DNA of 64,000 bases, taken from NCBI RefSeq assembly GCF_008122205.1, contig NZ_PHNJ01000002.1, positions 372,001-436,000 on the forward strand. Direction: 5' to 3'. Shown piece by piece: positions 25,758 through 35,600 of this stretch. Within the stretch, counting starts at the first letter, position 1. The number at the start of each line of letters is the position of its first letter. The notes below the pieces were generated by a model. The model saw nothing but the letters and a program-made list of their open reading frames with translations. It was not told the DNA's origin and did not search any database. The position numbers and the translations under genes were made by a program. The stretch is from Natronococcus pandeyae. GTDB lineage: Archaea; Halobacteriota; Halobacteria; Halobacteriales; Natrialbaceae.

Positions 25758-27098
25758 CTACCGGTGCAGGTGACAGGCGGCGAAGTGGGCGTCGGTCCCG
25801 TACTCCGGTTCGATCTCGTAGGCGGGCTCTTCCGTCGCGCAGATGCTCTGGCGGGCGAACGAATCGAGCAGGAGTTCGCGCGCTTCGTCCCACTCGTCCT
25901 GGGTTTGCTCGAGTTCGTCGCTCGCGTGGTCGGTGGCGATGAGGTCGATCGCCTCCTCGACGATCTCTCCTGGCTCGCCCTGGGGAAGGGTGCCGCCGAA
26001 GAACTCGACGCGGAGCTCTTCGTCCGTCATGGGTTCGAACGTTCGCCGCTTGACCGCGCGCATGAACGCCCGGGTCTGGTCCCACTTCTCGTCGGTCCAC
26101 TCGTATTCGTCGGGCGCGATCAGGCGTGGACACCGGGTGCGGAACCGGCAGCCGGAGGGCGGGTTGATCGGGCTCGGTACCTCGCCCTCGAGGACGCCGC
26201 GCGCCTCGCCTTTCCGCGGGTCGGGGACGGGAATCGACTCGAGTAGCGCCTCCGTGTATGGGTGTTGCGGGTTCTCGAAGAGCTCCTCCTTGTCGGCCAG
26301 TTCGACGATGTTGCCGAGGTACATCACGGCGACCCGATCCGAAATGTGGCGGATCACGGAGAGGTCGTGGGCGATAAAGAGGTAGGTCAGCCCGAACTCC
26401 TCCTGGAGTTTCTCCATCGTGTTCAGCACCTGCGCCTGGATGGAGACGTCCAGCGCGGAGACGGGTTCGTCACAGACGATGAAGTCGGGGTTGACCGACA
26501 GCGCACGCGCGAGGTTTACCCGCTGGCGCTGTCCGCCGGAGAAGGCGTGAGGATGGCGGTTGTAGTGGTGGGGATCCAGCCCGACCTTCTCGAGCAGTTC
26601 TTTCGCCCGTTCCTCTCGACCCTCGTCGTCGAGCATGTCGTGGGCGCGCATCGGCTCCTCGATGATCTGGCCGACCCGCATCCGCGGGTCGAGCGACGAC
26701 TGTGGGTCCTGGAAGATCATCTGGATCTCGGAGCGCTTCTGACGAAGTTCCTCGCCGCTCAGCGTCGCGAGGTCGTCACCTTTGAAGTTGATAGTCCCGT
26801 CGGTGGGCTCGAGCAGGCGAAGAATCGTCCGTCCGAGCGTACTCTTTCCACAGCCGGACTCGCCGACGAGACCGAGCGTCTCGCCGCGCCGGATCTCGAA
26901 GCTCACGTCGTCGACCGCTTTGACGCGCTGCTGTCCGACGTCGATCGGCGGGAACTGATTCGGGTCGAAGGAGACACCGCTCAACAGCCCCGAATCCTGG
27001 TTGAAGTACTTTTTTAGCCCGTCGACCTCGACCAGCGAGTCTCCGTAGGCGATGTCCTCGCCGCTCATCTCGGATCCGAGTGGACTACTCACCGTCAT
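25758..27098 (-). CDS. Oligopeptide-type ABC transporter ATP-binding protein (OppF/DppF-like)
   Basis: About 446 residues. Walker [11 protein letters not shown]-loop [10 protein letters not shown], signature FSGGQRQR and Walker [12 protein letters not shown] are all intact. The C-terminal oligopeptide cluster GCRFRTRCP is present. A long acidic segment (about 95 residues) separates it from a final Cys-containing tail (HFAACHLHR), as in many haloarchaeal members. It energises the two permeases encoded upstream. The start may be ATG 27098, overlapping dppD, or ATG 27068 just after it. Confidence 0.92.
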   Translation of the reverse strand: MTVSSPLGSEMSGEDIAYGDSLVEVDGLKKYFNQDSGLLSGVSFDPNQFPPIDVGQQRVKAVDDVSFEIRRGETLGLVGESGCGKSTLGRTILRLLEPTDGTINFKGDDLATLSGEELRQKRSEIQMIFQDPQSSLDPRMRVGQIIEEPMRAHDMLDDEGREERAKELLEKVGLDPHHYNRHPHAFSGGQRQRVNLARALSVNPDFIVCDEPVSALDVSIQAQVLNTMEKLQEEFGLTYLFIAHDLSVIRHISDRVAVMYLGNIVELADKEELFENPQHPYTEALLESIPVPDPRKGEARGVLEGEVPSPINPPSGCRFRTRCPRLIAPDEYEWTDEKWDQTRAFMRAVKRRTFEPMTDEELRVEFFGGTLPQGEPGEIVEEAIDLIATDHASDELEQTQDEWDEARELLLDSFARQSICATEEPAYEIEPEYGTDAHFAACHLHR

Positions 27099-28203
27099 CA
27101 CCTGCGCTCGGCGTGCTTGCGGTCATCTGTGGCTCCTTGTCGAGCGGGACGCTCTCGTCGTAGCCGACGTCGAAGACGTCGTGCTTGACGCAGGCCGCGT
27201 TGTGGGGATAGCCGTCCGCTCGAGCGACTTCCTTGTTCTCTGGATGGACGCGCTGACAGACCTCCCTGGCGTCCGGACAGCGCGGGTGGAACCGGCAGCC
27301 GGAGGGCGGCGAGATCGCCTCGGGCATCACGCCCTCGATCGGCTCGAGTTCGCCGACCGTTCTGTCGGGCCGTGGCATCGAGTTCAGCAGTGCCTCCGTG
27401 TAGGGATGCTTGGTGTCGTGAAACAGTTCGTCGACCGGTGCCTGTTCGATGATCTCGCCGAGGTACATGACGTTCACTCGGTCGCAGATCTCCGCGACGA
27501 CGCCCATGTCGTGGGTGACCCAGACGAAGCTCGTGTCGTACTTCTCCTGCAGTTCGTCGACGAGGTCGATGATCTGGCCCTCGACGGTGACGTCGAGCGC
27601 CGTCGTCGGCTCGTCGGCGATGATGAGGTTCGGCTCGCAGGCCAGCGCCATCGCGATGAGCACGCGCTGGCGCATCCCGCCGGAGAACTGGTGTGGATAC
27701 TCCTCGTAGCGCTCTTCGGGGTCGGGAATGCCGACCTCACGGAGCATCTCGATCGCCTCCTTTCGGGCTTCCTTCCCCGAGAGATCGCGGTTGAGTTCGA
27801 TGAACTCCCGGAGCTGTCCGCCGACGGTAAACACCGGATTGAGCGTCTCCATCGGGTCCTGGAAGATGACGGCGATCTCGTTGCCCCGGATCCGGGTTCG
27901 CATCTCCTCGTTCGAGAGCATATCGTCTCGCTCCCGGAGTTCGCCGTCGGGTCCTTCCTCGAGACCGAAGAGCGTCTCGCCCCTGTAGGTGATCTCGCCG
28001 CCGACGATCTCGCCGGGACTCTCGACGAGTCGGAGCAGACTCATCGAGGCGACGCTTTTACCGGCGCCGCTCTCCCCGACGAGTCCGACGATCTCGCCCT
28101 CGTGTACCTCGAAGGAGATTCCGTCGACTGCGCGTACTGTACCGGCGTCCGTAAAGAACTGCGTCTTGAGGTTCTCGACGCGGAGTAGTGGTTCAGAACT
28201 CAT
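27085..28203 (-). CDS. Oligopeptide-type ABC transporter ATP-binding protein (OppD/DppD-like)
   Basis: 372 residues. Walker [11 protein letters not shown]-loop [12 protein letters not shown], signature FSGGMRQR, Walker [12 protein letters not shown] and H-loop VTHDMG are intact. The C-terminal [14 protein letters not shown] plus NAACVKHD gives the four cysteines typical of OppD/DppD proteins, in some of which they hold an iron-sulfur cluster. It is separated from the permease gene by 2 bases and overlaps the downstream ATPase gene, so the order fits translational coupling. Confidence 0.94.
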   Translation of the reverse strand: MSSEPLLRVENLKTQFFTDAGTVRAVDGISFEVHEGEIVGLVGESGAGKSVASMSLLRLVESPGEIVGGEITYRGETLFGLEEGPDGELRERDDMLSNEEMRTRIRGNEIAVIFQDPMETLNPVFTVGGQLREFIELNRDLSGKEARKEAIEMLREVGIPDPEERYEEYPHQFSGGMRQRVLIAMALACEPNLIIADEPTTALDVTVEGQIIDLVDELQEKYDTSFVWVTHDMGVVAEICDRVNVMYLGEIIEQAPVDELFHDTKHPYTEALLNSMPRPDRTVGELEPIEGVMPEAISPPSGCRFHPRCPDAREVCQRVHPENKEVARADGYPHNAACVKHDVFDVGYDESVPLDKEPQMTASTPSAGDDGE

Positions 28204-28205
28204 TG

Positions 28206-29207
28206 TTAGTCGTTAATTCGCGGGTCGAGTGCGTCCTGCAGGCCGTCGCCGAAGAGGTTGAAGCCCATGATGGTGATCATGATCGCCAGTCCGGGCCAGA
28301 TAGAGAGCCAGACGTTCGAGTGCATGTAGCCGTGGGAGGTGTTGAGCATCTCCCCCCAGTCCGGGGTCGGCGGCTGGGCACCGAAGCCGAGGAACGAGAG
28401 GCCGGCGACGATGAGGATGGTCACGCCGATCTGGAGAGTCGCGTAGACCAGTACCGGCGCGAAACTGTTCGGAATGATGTGTCGCAGGATGATGTTTCGA
28501 TCCTTCACTCCGGCCGCCCGTGCCGCCTCGATGTAGTCCATCTCGCGGACGGACAACACCTCGCTGCGGATGATCCGGGCGAACACCGGAATGAAGGCGA
28601 TTCCGACGCCGATGATCGCGAACCGGACGTCGGGACTTCCGCCGCTGACGAAGACCGTAAAGACGATGATCAGGATCAGCGGGGGAATTGCGTAGACGGT
28701 TTCGATGGCGCGCATCAGCATGTCGTCGATCCAGCCGCCGTAGTAGCCGGCGATTGCGCCGACGGCTGTTCCGCCGACCAGACCGAGGAACGTCGCGGCG
28801 ATGCCGACGCTGACCGACACCTGCGCACCGTAGACGATTCGAGTGAAGTAATCACGTCCGTTCGGATCGGTCCCCAGGGGATTCGAGAGCGAGCCGTCGG
28901 CGTGGAACATCGGCGGCTGGTTGGTCTCGGCTTCACCGGGCGCCGGCAGCCGTTCCGGATGCTCGAGGACGGGGAGCGCCTCGGCGAGCGCGAAGTCCGA
29001 AATCGCACCGAACGTGAACCGGGAGAGGTTGCTGTCGACGAGCGTGAAGGCCGTCACAGCAAGCACGAACCCGATTACGTACAGTCCCCAGCGTGCGGTC
29101 GTGTCCCGCTTGATCTTTTTGAGGGTATTTCGCCACCCCGTTCGCGCTTCGACTTCCTTTTCAGCCGGTTCGGAGCCGCTTCCGACCTGTGATTCACCTA
29201 CTGCCAT
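28206..29207 (-). CDS. Oligopeptide-type ABC permease (OppC/DppC-like)
   Basis: 333 residues with a charged N terminus, a first membrane segment near residues 40-60, a large external loop (HADGSLSNPLGTDPNGRDYF) and five further helices. The EAA loop, EAARAAGVKDRNIILRHIIPN, contacts the ATPases. The GTDPNGRDYF motif is characteristic of the DppC family. It pairs with the DppB-like protein encoded 2 bases upstream. Confidence 0.94.
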   Translation of the reverse strand: MAVGESQVGSGSEPAEKEVEARTGWRNTLKKIKRDTTARWGLYVIGFVLAVTAFTLVDSNLSRFTFGAISDFALAEALPVLEHPERLPAPGEAETNQPPMFHADGSLSNPLGTDPNGRDYFTRIVYGAQVSVSVGIAATFLGLVGGTAVGAIAGYYGGWIDDMLMRAIETVYAIPPLILIIVFTVFVSGGSPDVRFAIIGVGIAFIPVFARIIRSEVLSVREMDYIEAARAAGVKDRNIILRHIIPNSFAPVLVYATLQIGVTILIVAGLSFLGFGAQPPTPDWGEMLNTSHGYMHSNVWLSIWPGLAIMITIMGFNLFGDGLQDALDPRIND

Positions 29208-29209
29208 CG

Positions 29210-30208
29210 TTACTCACTCTCCCCGTACGTGACGCGTGGATCGATGTACGCGTATGCAATATCTGTGATAATGACGCCGATAACGAACATTGTTGCAATA
29301 ATCATCGTGATGCCCATGATGAGCTGATAGTCGAGTTGTATGATCGCCTCGTAGAACAGCCGGCCGAGTCCGTTGATGTTGAAGACGAACTCGATGAGGA
29401 CGGCACCGCCGAGCGCCGTCGACAGGTTGAGTCCCACGATCGTGATGATCGGCAGCTGGGCGACCTGGAACGCGTGCTTTCGCAGGATCGTCCGCTCGGG
29501 AACGCCGTAGGCCCGGGCGAGCTTGACGTACTCCCCCTGCAGCGACTCGATCATCTGCGTGCGCTCGACGCGCATCAGCGTCGCCATCTGCAGCGTTCCC
29601 AGCGCGATCATCGGCAACAGCAGGTAGCGCATCGTTTCGATAAGGTGCTCGAAGTAGCCGCTATGGCCGTACGTCTCCGGTGACCACCACGGGTAGACGA
29701 GCCCCGCCGACGGGAGCCAGCCGAGCTGGACGGCGAAAATCAGGATCAACATAATCCCGATCCAGAACGAGGGCGTGCTCACGCCGAACAGTGCAACGAT
29801 CCGGGAGACGTGATCGAACGGATCGTTGCGTCGCTTGGCGGCGATGATTCCGAGCGGGATCGAGGTGACGAGTGCGAACGCGTACGCCGACAGCACGAGC
29901 AGCAGCGTCGGTCCGATTCGACTGGCGATCAGGTCCGTGACGGGCCGGTTCCGGTGGAAACTGTGGCCCATATCTCCCTGCACCAGTCCTGCCATGTAAT
30001 CGAGGTACCGCTCGTGTAGCGGTCTGTCGAGGCCGTACTGTGCCTCGATTCGCTCGATCTGTTCCGGAGTGACCTCCTGGCCCTGTGTCATGAGTCTGAC
30101 TGGATCTCCCGGTGTCAGGTTCGCGAGAATGAATGTAAGGATAGAGATACCAATCAGGACGGGAATTGCTTGAATGAATCGATAGGTTGTGTAGCGAAGT
30201 AGTCCCAT
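29210..30208 (-). CDS. Oligopeptide-type ABC permease (OppB/DppB-like)
   Basis: 332 residues with six membrane helices. The N terminus LLRYTTYRFIQAIPVLIGIS and the early loop LTPGDPVRLM are classic for DppB. The EAA-type loop VKLARAYGVPERTILRKHAF is near residue 225 and the C-terminal ITDIAYAYIDPRVTYG ends the family. It lies 103 bases after the binding-protein gene, a gap that may allow higher expression of the binding protein. Confidence 0.94.
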   Translation of the reverse strand: MGLLRYTTYRFIQAIPVLIGISILTFILANLTPGDPVRLMTQGQEVTPEQIERIEAQYGLDRPLHERYLDYMAGLVQGDMGHSFHRNRPVTDLIASRIGPTLLLVLSAYAFALVTSIPLGIIAAKRRNDPFDHVSRIVALFGVSTPSFWIGIMLILIFAVQLGWLPSAGLVYPWWSPETYGHSGYFEHLIETMRYLLLPMIALGTLQMATLMRVERTQMIESLQGEYVKLARAYGVPERTILRKHAFQVAQLPIITIVGLNLSTALGGAVLIEFVFNINGLGRLFYEAIIQLDYQLIMGITMIIATMFVIGVIITDIAYAYIDPRVTYGESE

Positions 30209-30311
30209 ATCTTGGACTGTAATCGGCTTATTTCTTCGTGATTATTTAATTCCTTCCTTGCTCTCTTGTTTACGTGAGGAGGGAAACGGTTCGCCGGGCG
30301 TCGACGAGGGA

Positions 30312-31985
30312 TTACTCGTCGATCCAGGTGTTCTGGTAGTCGGAGACGATGCGCGGGTTGTAGCTCACCGAGGGATGCGCGTGGATGTCCTCGACCTCCT
30401 CGCGTGCCGCCATCGTGTTGTGTTCGGAGTACGCCGGGAGCACCGGGAGATACTCGATGATCTCTTCGGTGACGTCGACGTACAGGTCACGGCGCTCGTC
30501 CTGGTCGGCGCTCTCTCGGGCGTTCAGGATGTTGTCGTGGAAGTCGCCCTGCCCCTCGTAGAAGTGACCCTGACCGACGCCCTCCTGACTCTCGTGGAAC
30601 AGGTTGTAGTAGTAGACGTCGGGGTCCGGACCGCCGGTCCAGCCCAGCAGGTACATCTCGTAGTCGTCGACGTTGCCGGTGTTGTACGTGTCGACGAGGG
30701 TCGCGAAGGACATCCCCTGGACGTCCGCGCCGTAGCCGATCTCGCTGAGTCGCGAGCCGATCCGCTCGGCCAGCGCCTCCCGCGGACCGCCCTCCGGGGC
30801 GATGATGCGCGGCTCCCAGTCGTCCGGGACGCCGGCCTCCTCGAGGAGTTCCTGGGCTTGGTCGGGATCGTACTCGGGCATCTCCTCTTCCCACTCGTCC
30901 ATCGGGAACTCCCAGCCACCGGATTCGTCGGTGACCTCCGGAATTGGACTCGACAGCGGGTCGGCAGCGGGGCCGAGGTGCTCGTTGACGAACTCCTGCA
31001 TCGAGAACGAGTGCGCGACGGCGCGTCTGACGTCGGGATCCGTCGTCTCGCCCTCGTTGCAGTTGAACGCGAGGTACATGTACGACGGACTCCGGCTTCC
31101 GTGGATACGAACGCCGTCCGCTCCGTCTACTTCGTCCCACTCCGTCGCCGGAACGGTGTCGATGACGTCCGTGTCCCCTGCGAGGACCTGTGCGACACGG
31201 TTGGCGTCGTCCGGTGCCGCCTCGAAGCGGATGTCCTGAATATATGGCATCGGCTCATCCCAGTAGTCCTCCCAGCGCTCGAGTTCGACGTACTCGCCGG
31301 GCTGGAACTCTGCAAACTGGAACGGACCGGAGCCGATCGGATCCGTGTTGAACGCTTCCGGGTCTTCGGTTCGGACGTCTTCCGGGACGACCGGAACTGC
31401 CATCGTCGACATCGTAAACGGACCGTACGGGTGCTCGAGGGTGACCTCGAGCGAGTAGTCGTCGATCGGTTCGGCGGACTCGATCATCGCGTACGTCGCC
31501 GCGTTCTGGGTTTCCTCCTCGACCGGCGCGGTAAAGGAGTGGGCGACGTCCGAGGCGGTCAGTTCGTCACCGTTGTGGAACTCGATTCCCTCCTGGATGT
31601 CGAAGATGTACGTCTCGCCGTCGTCCTCCTCGTCGGGCATCCCATCTGCGATCTTCGGCTCGAGTTCGAGTTCGTCGTCCCACTCGTAGAGGCCGTCGAA
31701 CACCAGGTTCGCGACCTGCATACTGTAGGAGTCGAAGGAGATGACGGGGTCGTAGTCCTCGTCCGGATCTGCCGGCTGCAGGAACTCGAGCGAGTCGCTT
31801 CGATCCTGGTCGTCGGGCTCTTCCCCGTCGTGCTGGTACTCGCTGATGTCCGCGACCTCGTCGTCGCCGTTGCCGTTGTCGTCGTCTCCGTTCCCACCGA
31901 TGCACCCTGCAATAGTTGCTGCGGAAACCGCACCACCCGTGGCGAGAATTCGCCGTCGGGCCCATAAGTTCTGGTTGTTTGCCAT
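30312..31985 (-). CDS. Extracellular solute-binding protein, family 5 (peptide/nickel type), Tat lipoprotein
   Basis: About 557 residues. The N terminus has a twin-arginine motif (ARRRILATGG, residues 9-18) and lipobox TIAGC with Cys28, so it should be Tat-exported and lipid-anchored. An acidic low-complexity linker follows. The SBP_5 domain shows VAHSFSMQEFVNEHLGPAAD and ARESADQDERRDLYVDVTEEI. The ligand is probably a peptide but not certain. The start at ATG 31985 is preferred over GTG 31991 and sits about 33 bases after a TATA-like ACATATATGT. Confidence 0.93.
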   Translation of the reverse strand: MANNQNLWARRRILATGGAVSAATIAGCIGGNGDDDNGNGDDEVADISEYQHDGEEPDDQDRSDSLEFLQPADPDEDYDPVISFDSYSMQVANLVFDGLYEWDDELELEPKIADGMPDEEDDGETYIFDIQEGIEFHNGDELTASDVAHSFTAPVEEETQNAATYAMIESAEPIDDYSLEVTLEHPYGPFTMSTMAVPVVPEDVRTEDPEAFNTDPIGSGPFQFAEFQPGEYVELERWEDYWDEPMPYIQDIRFEAAPDDANRVAQVLAGDTDVIDTVPATEWDEVDGADGVRIHGSRSPSYMYLAFNCNEGETTDPDVRRAVAHSFSMQEFVNEHLGPAADPLSSPIPEVTDESGGWEFPMDEWEEEMPEYDPDQAQELLEEAGVPDDWEPRIIAPEGGPREALAERIGSRLSEIGYGADVQGMSFATLVDTYNTGNVDDYEMYLLGWTGGPDPDVYYYNLFHESQEGVGQGHFYEGQGDFHDNILNARESADQDERRDLYVDVTEEIIEYLPVLPAYSEHNTMAAREEVEDIHAHPSVSYNPRIVSDYQNTWIDE

Positions 31986-32012
31986 TCTCACAGTAATGGC
32001 CGTGACAACAAG

Positions 32013-32022
32013 ACATATATGT
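32013..32022 (-). promoter_or_regulatory. TATA-like box of the ABC operon
   Basis: The palindromic ACATATATGT is centred about 32 bases upstream of ATG 31985. It is the likely promoter of the five-gene operon. Confidence 0.45.
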
Positions 32023-32256
32023 TTTGGTCTTTAGTGAATGACACCTGGTATCACCCTTTGATTCGTAAAACCGAACCCGTCTCGACTCTCTGACTGAATA
32101 TTTCGAGCCTCTTGACCGATAATTGTATCATTAGGGGCTCTGGGACGCACCCAATTTCGTCGGGGCGACACCATCAGAATCGAGAGTCGCTCTTGGGAGC
32201 CATCACCGCGTGGGCGACCAGTGGTCTTTTTCTCTCGGCCGACACAGTAGTTGCGT

Positions 32257-32676
32257 ATGAACTATCGAGCCGTCGAAACTGTGGACGAGTACGTCGCTCG
32301 TCTCGAGACGGGAGCGGACTGGCGGGCCGAGATCGAGTCGCTCGCGAACGAGGTCGACGCCGACGCGGGCTGGTTTAGCGCGCTCGGAGCGGTCCAGGAC
32401 GCCGAACTCTGGTTCTACGATCAGGACGAGTGCGAGTACTATCCGATCGAGTTCGACGAACCGCTCGAAGTCGCGAGCTGCATCGGGAACATCTCGCTCC
32501 TGGATGGAGAGCGATTCGCCCACACCCACGCCGTCCTTTCGGACCCCGACGGCACTACCTACGCCGGTCACCTGAACGAAGCGACGGTCTGGGCCGGCGA
32601 GGTCCATCTGCGCGTCTTCGAGGAACCCCTCGAGCGCGAGTACGACGAGACGACCGAACTCGACCTCTGGCTCTGA
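32257..32676 (+). CDS. PPC (DUF296) domain protein
   Basis: A 139-residue single PPC-domain protein: GADWRAEIESLANEVDADAGWF, then CIGNISLLDGERFAHTHAVLS and YAGHLNEATVWAGEVHLRVFEE. The conserved metal-type histidines are seen in FAHTHAVL and GHL. Plant homologues are part of AT-hook DNA-binding proteins. Archaeal stand-alone forms are trimeric and of unclear role. Its stop is one base before the polD2 start, so the two are co-transcribed and probably coupled. Confidence 0.9.
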   Translation: MNYRAVETVDEYVARLETGADWRAEIESLANEVDADAGWFSALGAVQDAELWFYDQDECEYYPIEFDEPLEVASCIGNISLLDGERFAHTHAVLSDPDGTTYAGHLNEATVWAGEVHLRVFEEPLEREYDETTELDLWL

Positions 32677-32677
32677 C

Positions 32678-35600
32678 ATGCGCGAGGCAGACGAACAGTA
32701 CTTCGAGCGACTCGAGTCCCAGTTGGACGACGCGTTCGACGTCGCCGAGCGGGCCAAAGAGCGCGGCGGAGATCCCAAACCCGAAGTCGAGATTCCGGTT
32801 GCCAAGGACATGGCCGACCGCGTCGAGAACATTCTCGGGATCGACGGCGTCGCCGAGCGCGTCCGCGAACTCGAGGGCCAGATGAGCAGGGAAGAGGCGG
32901 CGCTCGAACTCGCGAAGGACTTCGCGGAGGGCCGGGTCGGCGACTACGAGACGAAAGCCGGCAAGGTCGAGGGTGCTGTCCGGACGGCCGTCGCCCTGCT
33001 CACGGAGGGTGTCGTCGCCGCACCGATCGAGGGGATCGACAGGGTCGAAATTCTCGAGAACGACGACGGTACCGAGTTCGTCAACGTCTACTACGCCGGT
33101 CCGATCCGTTCGGCGGGCGGGACCGCCCAGGCACTCTCGGTCCTCGTCGCCGACTACACGCGCGCACTCGTCGGAATCGAACAGTACGACGCCCGAAGCG
33201 AGGAGGTCGAACGCTACGCCGAGGAGATCGGCCTCTACGACAAGGAGACGGGGCTGCAGTACACACCCAAGGACAAGGAGACGAAGTTTATCGCCAAACA
33301 CCTCCCGATCATGCTCGACGGGGAGGCGACCGGCGACGAGGAGGTCTCCGGCTTCCGCGACTTAGAGCGCGTCGACACCAACAACGCCCGCGGCGGGATG
33401 TGTCTCGTCTTGGCCGAGGGAATCGCGCTGAAGGCGCCGAAGATCCAGCGCTACACGTCGGCTCTCGACGAGATCGATTGGCCCTGGCTGCAGGACCTCA
33501 TCGACGGCAACTACGCTAGTGACGGTGAGGCGGACGCCGACGACGCGGACGAGTCCGACGACGAGACCGATGGCGACACAGACTCGGATGCAAGCGAAGC
33601 CGACTCCGGTGCGAGCGACGAATCGACGGGACCGCCTCGCGTCGAGGAGTCGACGAAGTTCCTCCGCGACCTGATCGCCGGCCGGCCCGTCTTCTCCCAT
33701 CCCTGTGCGAACGGCGGATTCCGACTGCGCTACGGCCGAGCGCGTAATCACGGCTTTGCGACCGCCGGCGTCCACCCTGCCGCGATGCACCTGGTCGACG
33801 ACTTCCTCGCGACCGGCACCCAGATCAAGACCGAGCGACCCGGGAAGGCGGCCGGCGTCGTCCCGGTCGACTCCCTCGAGGGGCCGACGGTCAAACTCGC
33901 CAACGGCGACGTCCGCCGGGTCGACGACCCCGAGGAAGCACTCGAGATCAGAAACGGCGTCGAGAAGATCCTCGACCTCGGCGAGTACCTCGTCAACTAC
34001 GGCGAGTTCGTCGAGAACAACCACCCGCTCGCGCCGGCGTCGTACACCTACGAGTGGTGGATACAGGACCTCGAGGCCGCAGGCGCGGACGTCCAGGCAC
34101 TCCGGGACGACCCCCGGATCGACCTCGAGTTCCCGCCCGCCGAGCGGGCTCTCGAGTGGGCCCACGAGTACGACGCCCCCCTCCACCCCGAGTACACCTA
34201 CCTCTGGCACGACCTCACCGTCGAGGAGTTCTCTACCCTCGCCGAAGCCGTCTCGAACGGACGAATCACGAACGCCGGCGAGACGCTCGTTCTCGAGCAC
34301 ACCGACACCGTTCGCGCTGCCCTCGAGCGGATCGTCATCGAACACCGGCAGCGCGAGGACCGCCTCGAGATCGACGACTGGAAGCCGTTCGTTCACGCTG
34401 CCGGCTGCGAGATTCGGCAGACGGCGACCGACGGCGCCTCCGAGCGATCGGCCGACGCCGCCGACGGCCCCGAACTCGACGAACCGGGCCTCGGCCTCGA
34501 GCGGACCTGGGCCGACGACGACCTCTCCGAACGCGCCCGAAGCTGGGGGCACGAATCGGCGGGCGACAACGCTATCGAGGCGGTCAACGAGGTGGCCCCC
34601 TTCGCGGTCCGCGAGCGCGCGCCGACACGAGTCGGCAACCGGATGGGCCGACCCGAGAAGTCCGAGCGCCGGGACCTGAGCCCGCCGGTCCACACCCTCT
34701 TCCCGATCGGCGAGGCCGGCGGCGCACAGCGCAACGTCGCGGACGCGGCCAAACACGCCGAGACGATGTCGGATACCCCCGGCGTCGTCGAAGTTCAGAT
34801 CGGCCGCCAGCGATGTGAGTCCTGTGGCACGGAGACGTTCAAGAACCGCTGTCCGGACTGTGGCGACCGAACGACGCCGGACTACCGCTGTCCGGACTGT
34901 GACAGCCAGATCGAACCCGACGAGGCCGGACGCGTCGAGTGTGGCCACTGTGAGGTGGAGGCGACCTGCGTCGACCGACGCGAAATCGACATCAACGAGG
35001 AGTACCGCGACGCCCTCGAGTCGGTCGGCGAGCGGGAGAACGCCTTCGAGATTTTGAAGGGCGTCAAGGGGCTCTCTTCGGCGACCAAGATCCCCGAACC
35101 GATCGAAAAAGGAGTTCTGCGGGCGAAACACGACGTTTCGTCGTTCAAGGACGGCACCGTCCGTTACGACATGACCGACCTTCCCGTCACCTCGGTCCGG
35201 GCGAGCGAACTCGACGTCGACGTCGGACAGCTACGGGCGCTCGATTACGAGGAGGACATCCATGGCGAACCGCTCACGCACGAGGATCAACTGGTCGAAC
35301 TCAAGGTCCAGGACATCGTCCTTTCGAACGGCGCGGCCGAGCACATGATGCAGACCGCCGCCTTCATCGACGACCTGCTCGAGCAGTACTACGGGCTCGA
35401 GCCCTTCTACGAACTCGAGGACCGACAGGACCTGGTCGGCGAACTCGTCTTCGGGATGGCGCCGCACACGTCGGCGGCGACTGTCGGAAGGGTGATAGGA
35501 TTCACGAGCGCAGCAGTCGGGTACGCTCATCCGTACTTTCACGCCGCTAAGAGGCGCAATTGTGACGGCGACGAGGATTGCGTGATGCTCCTGATGGACG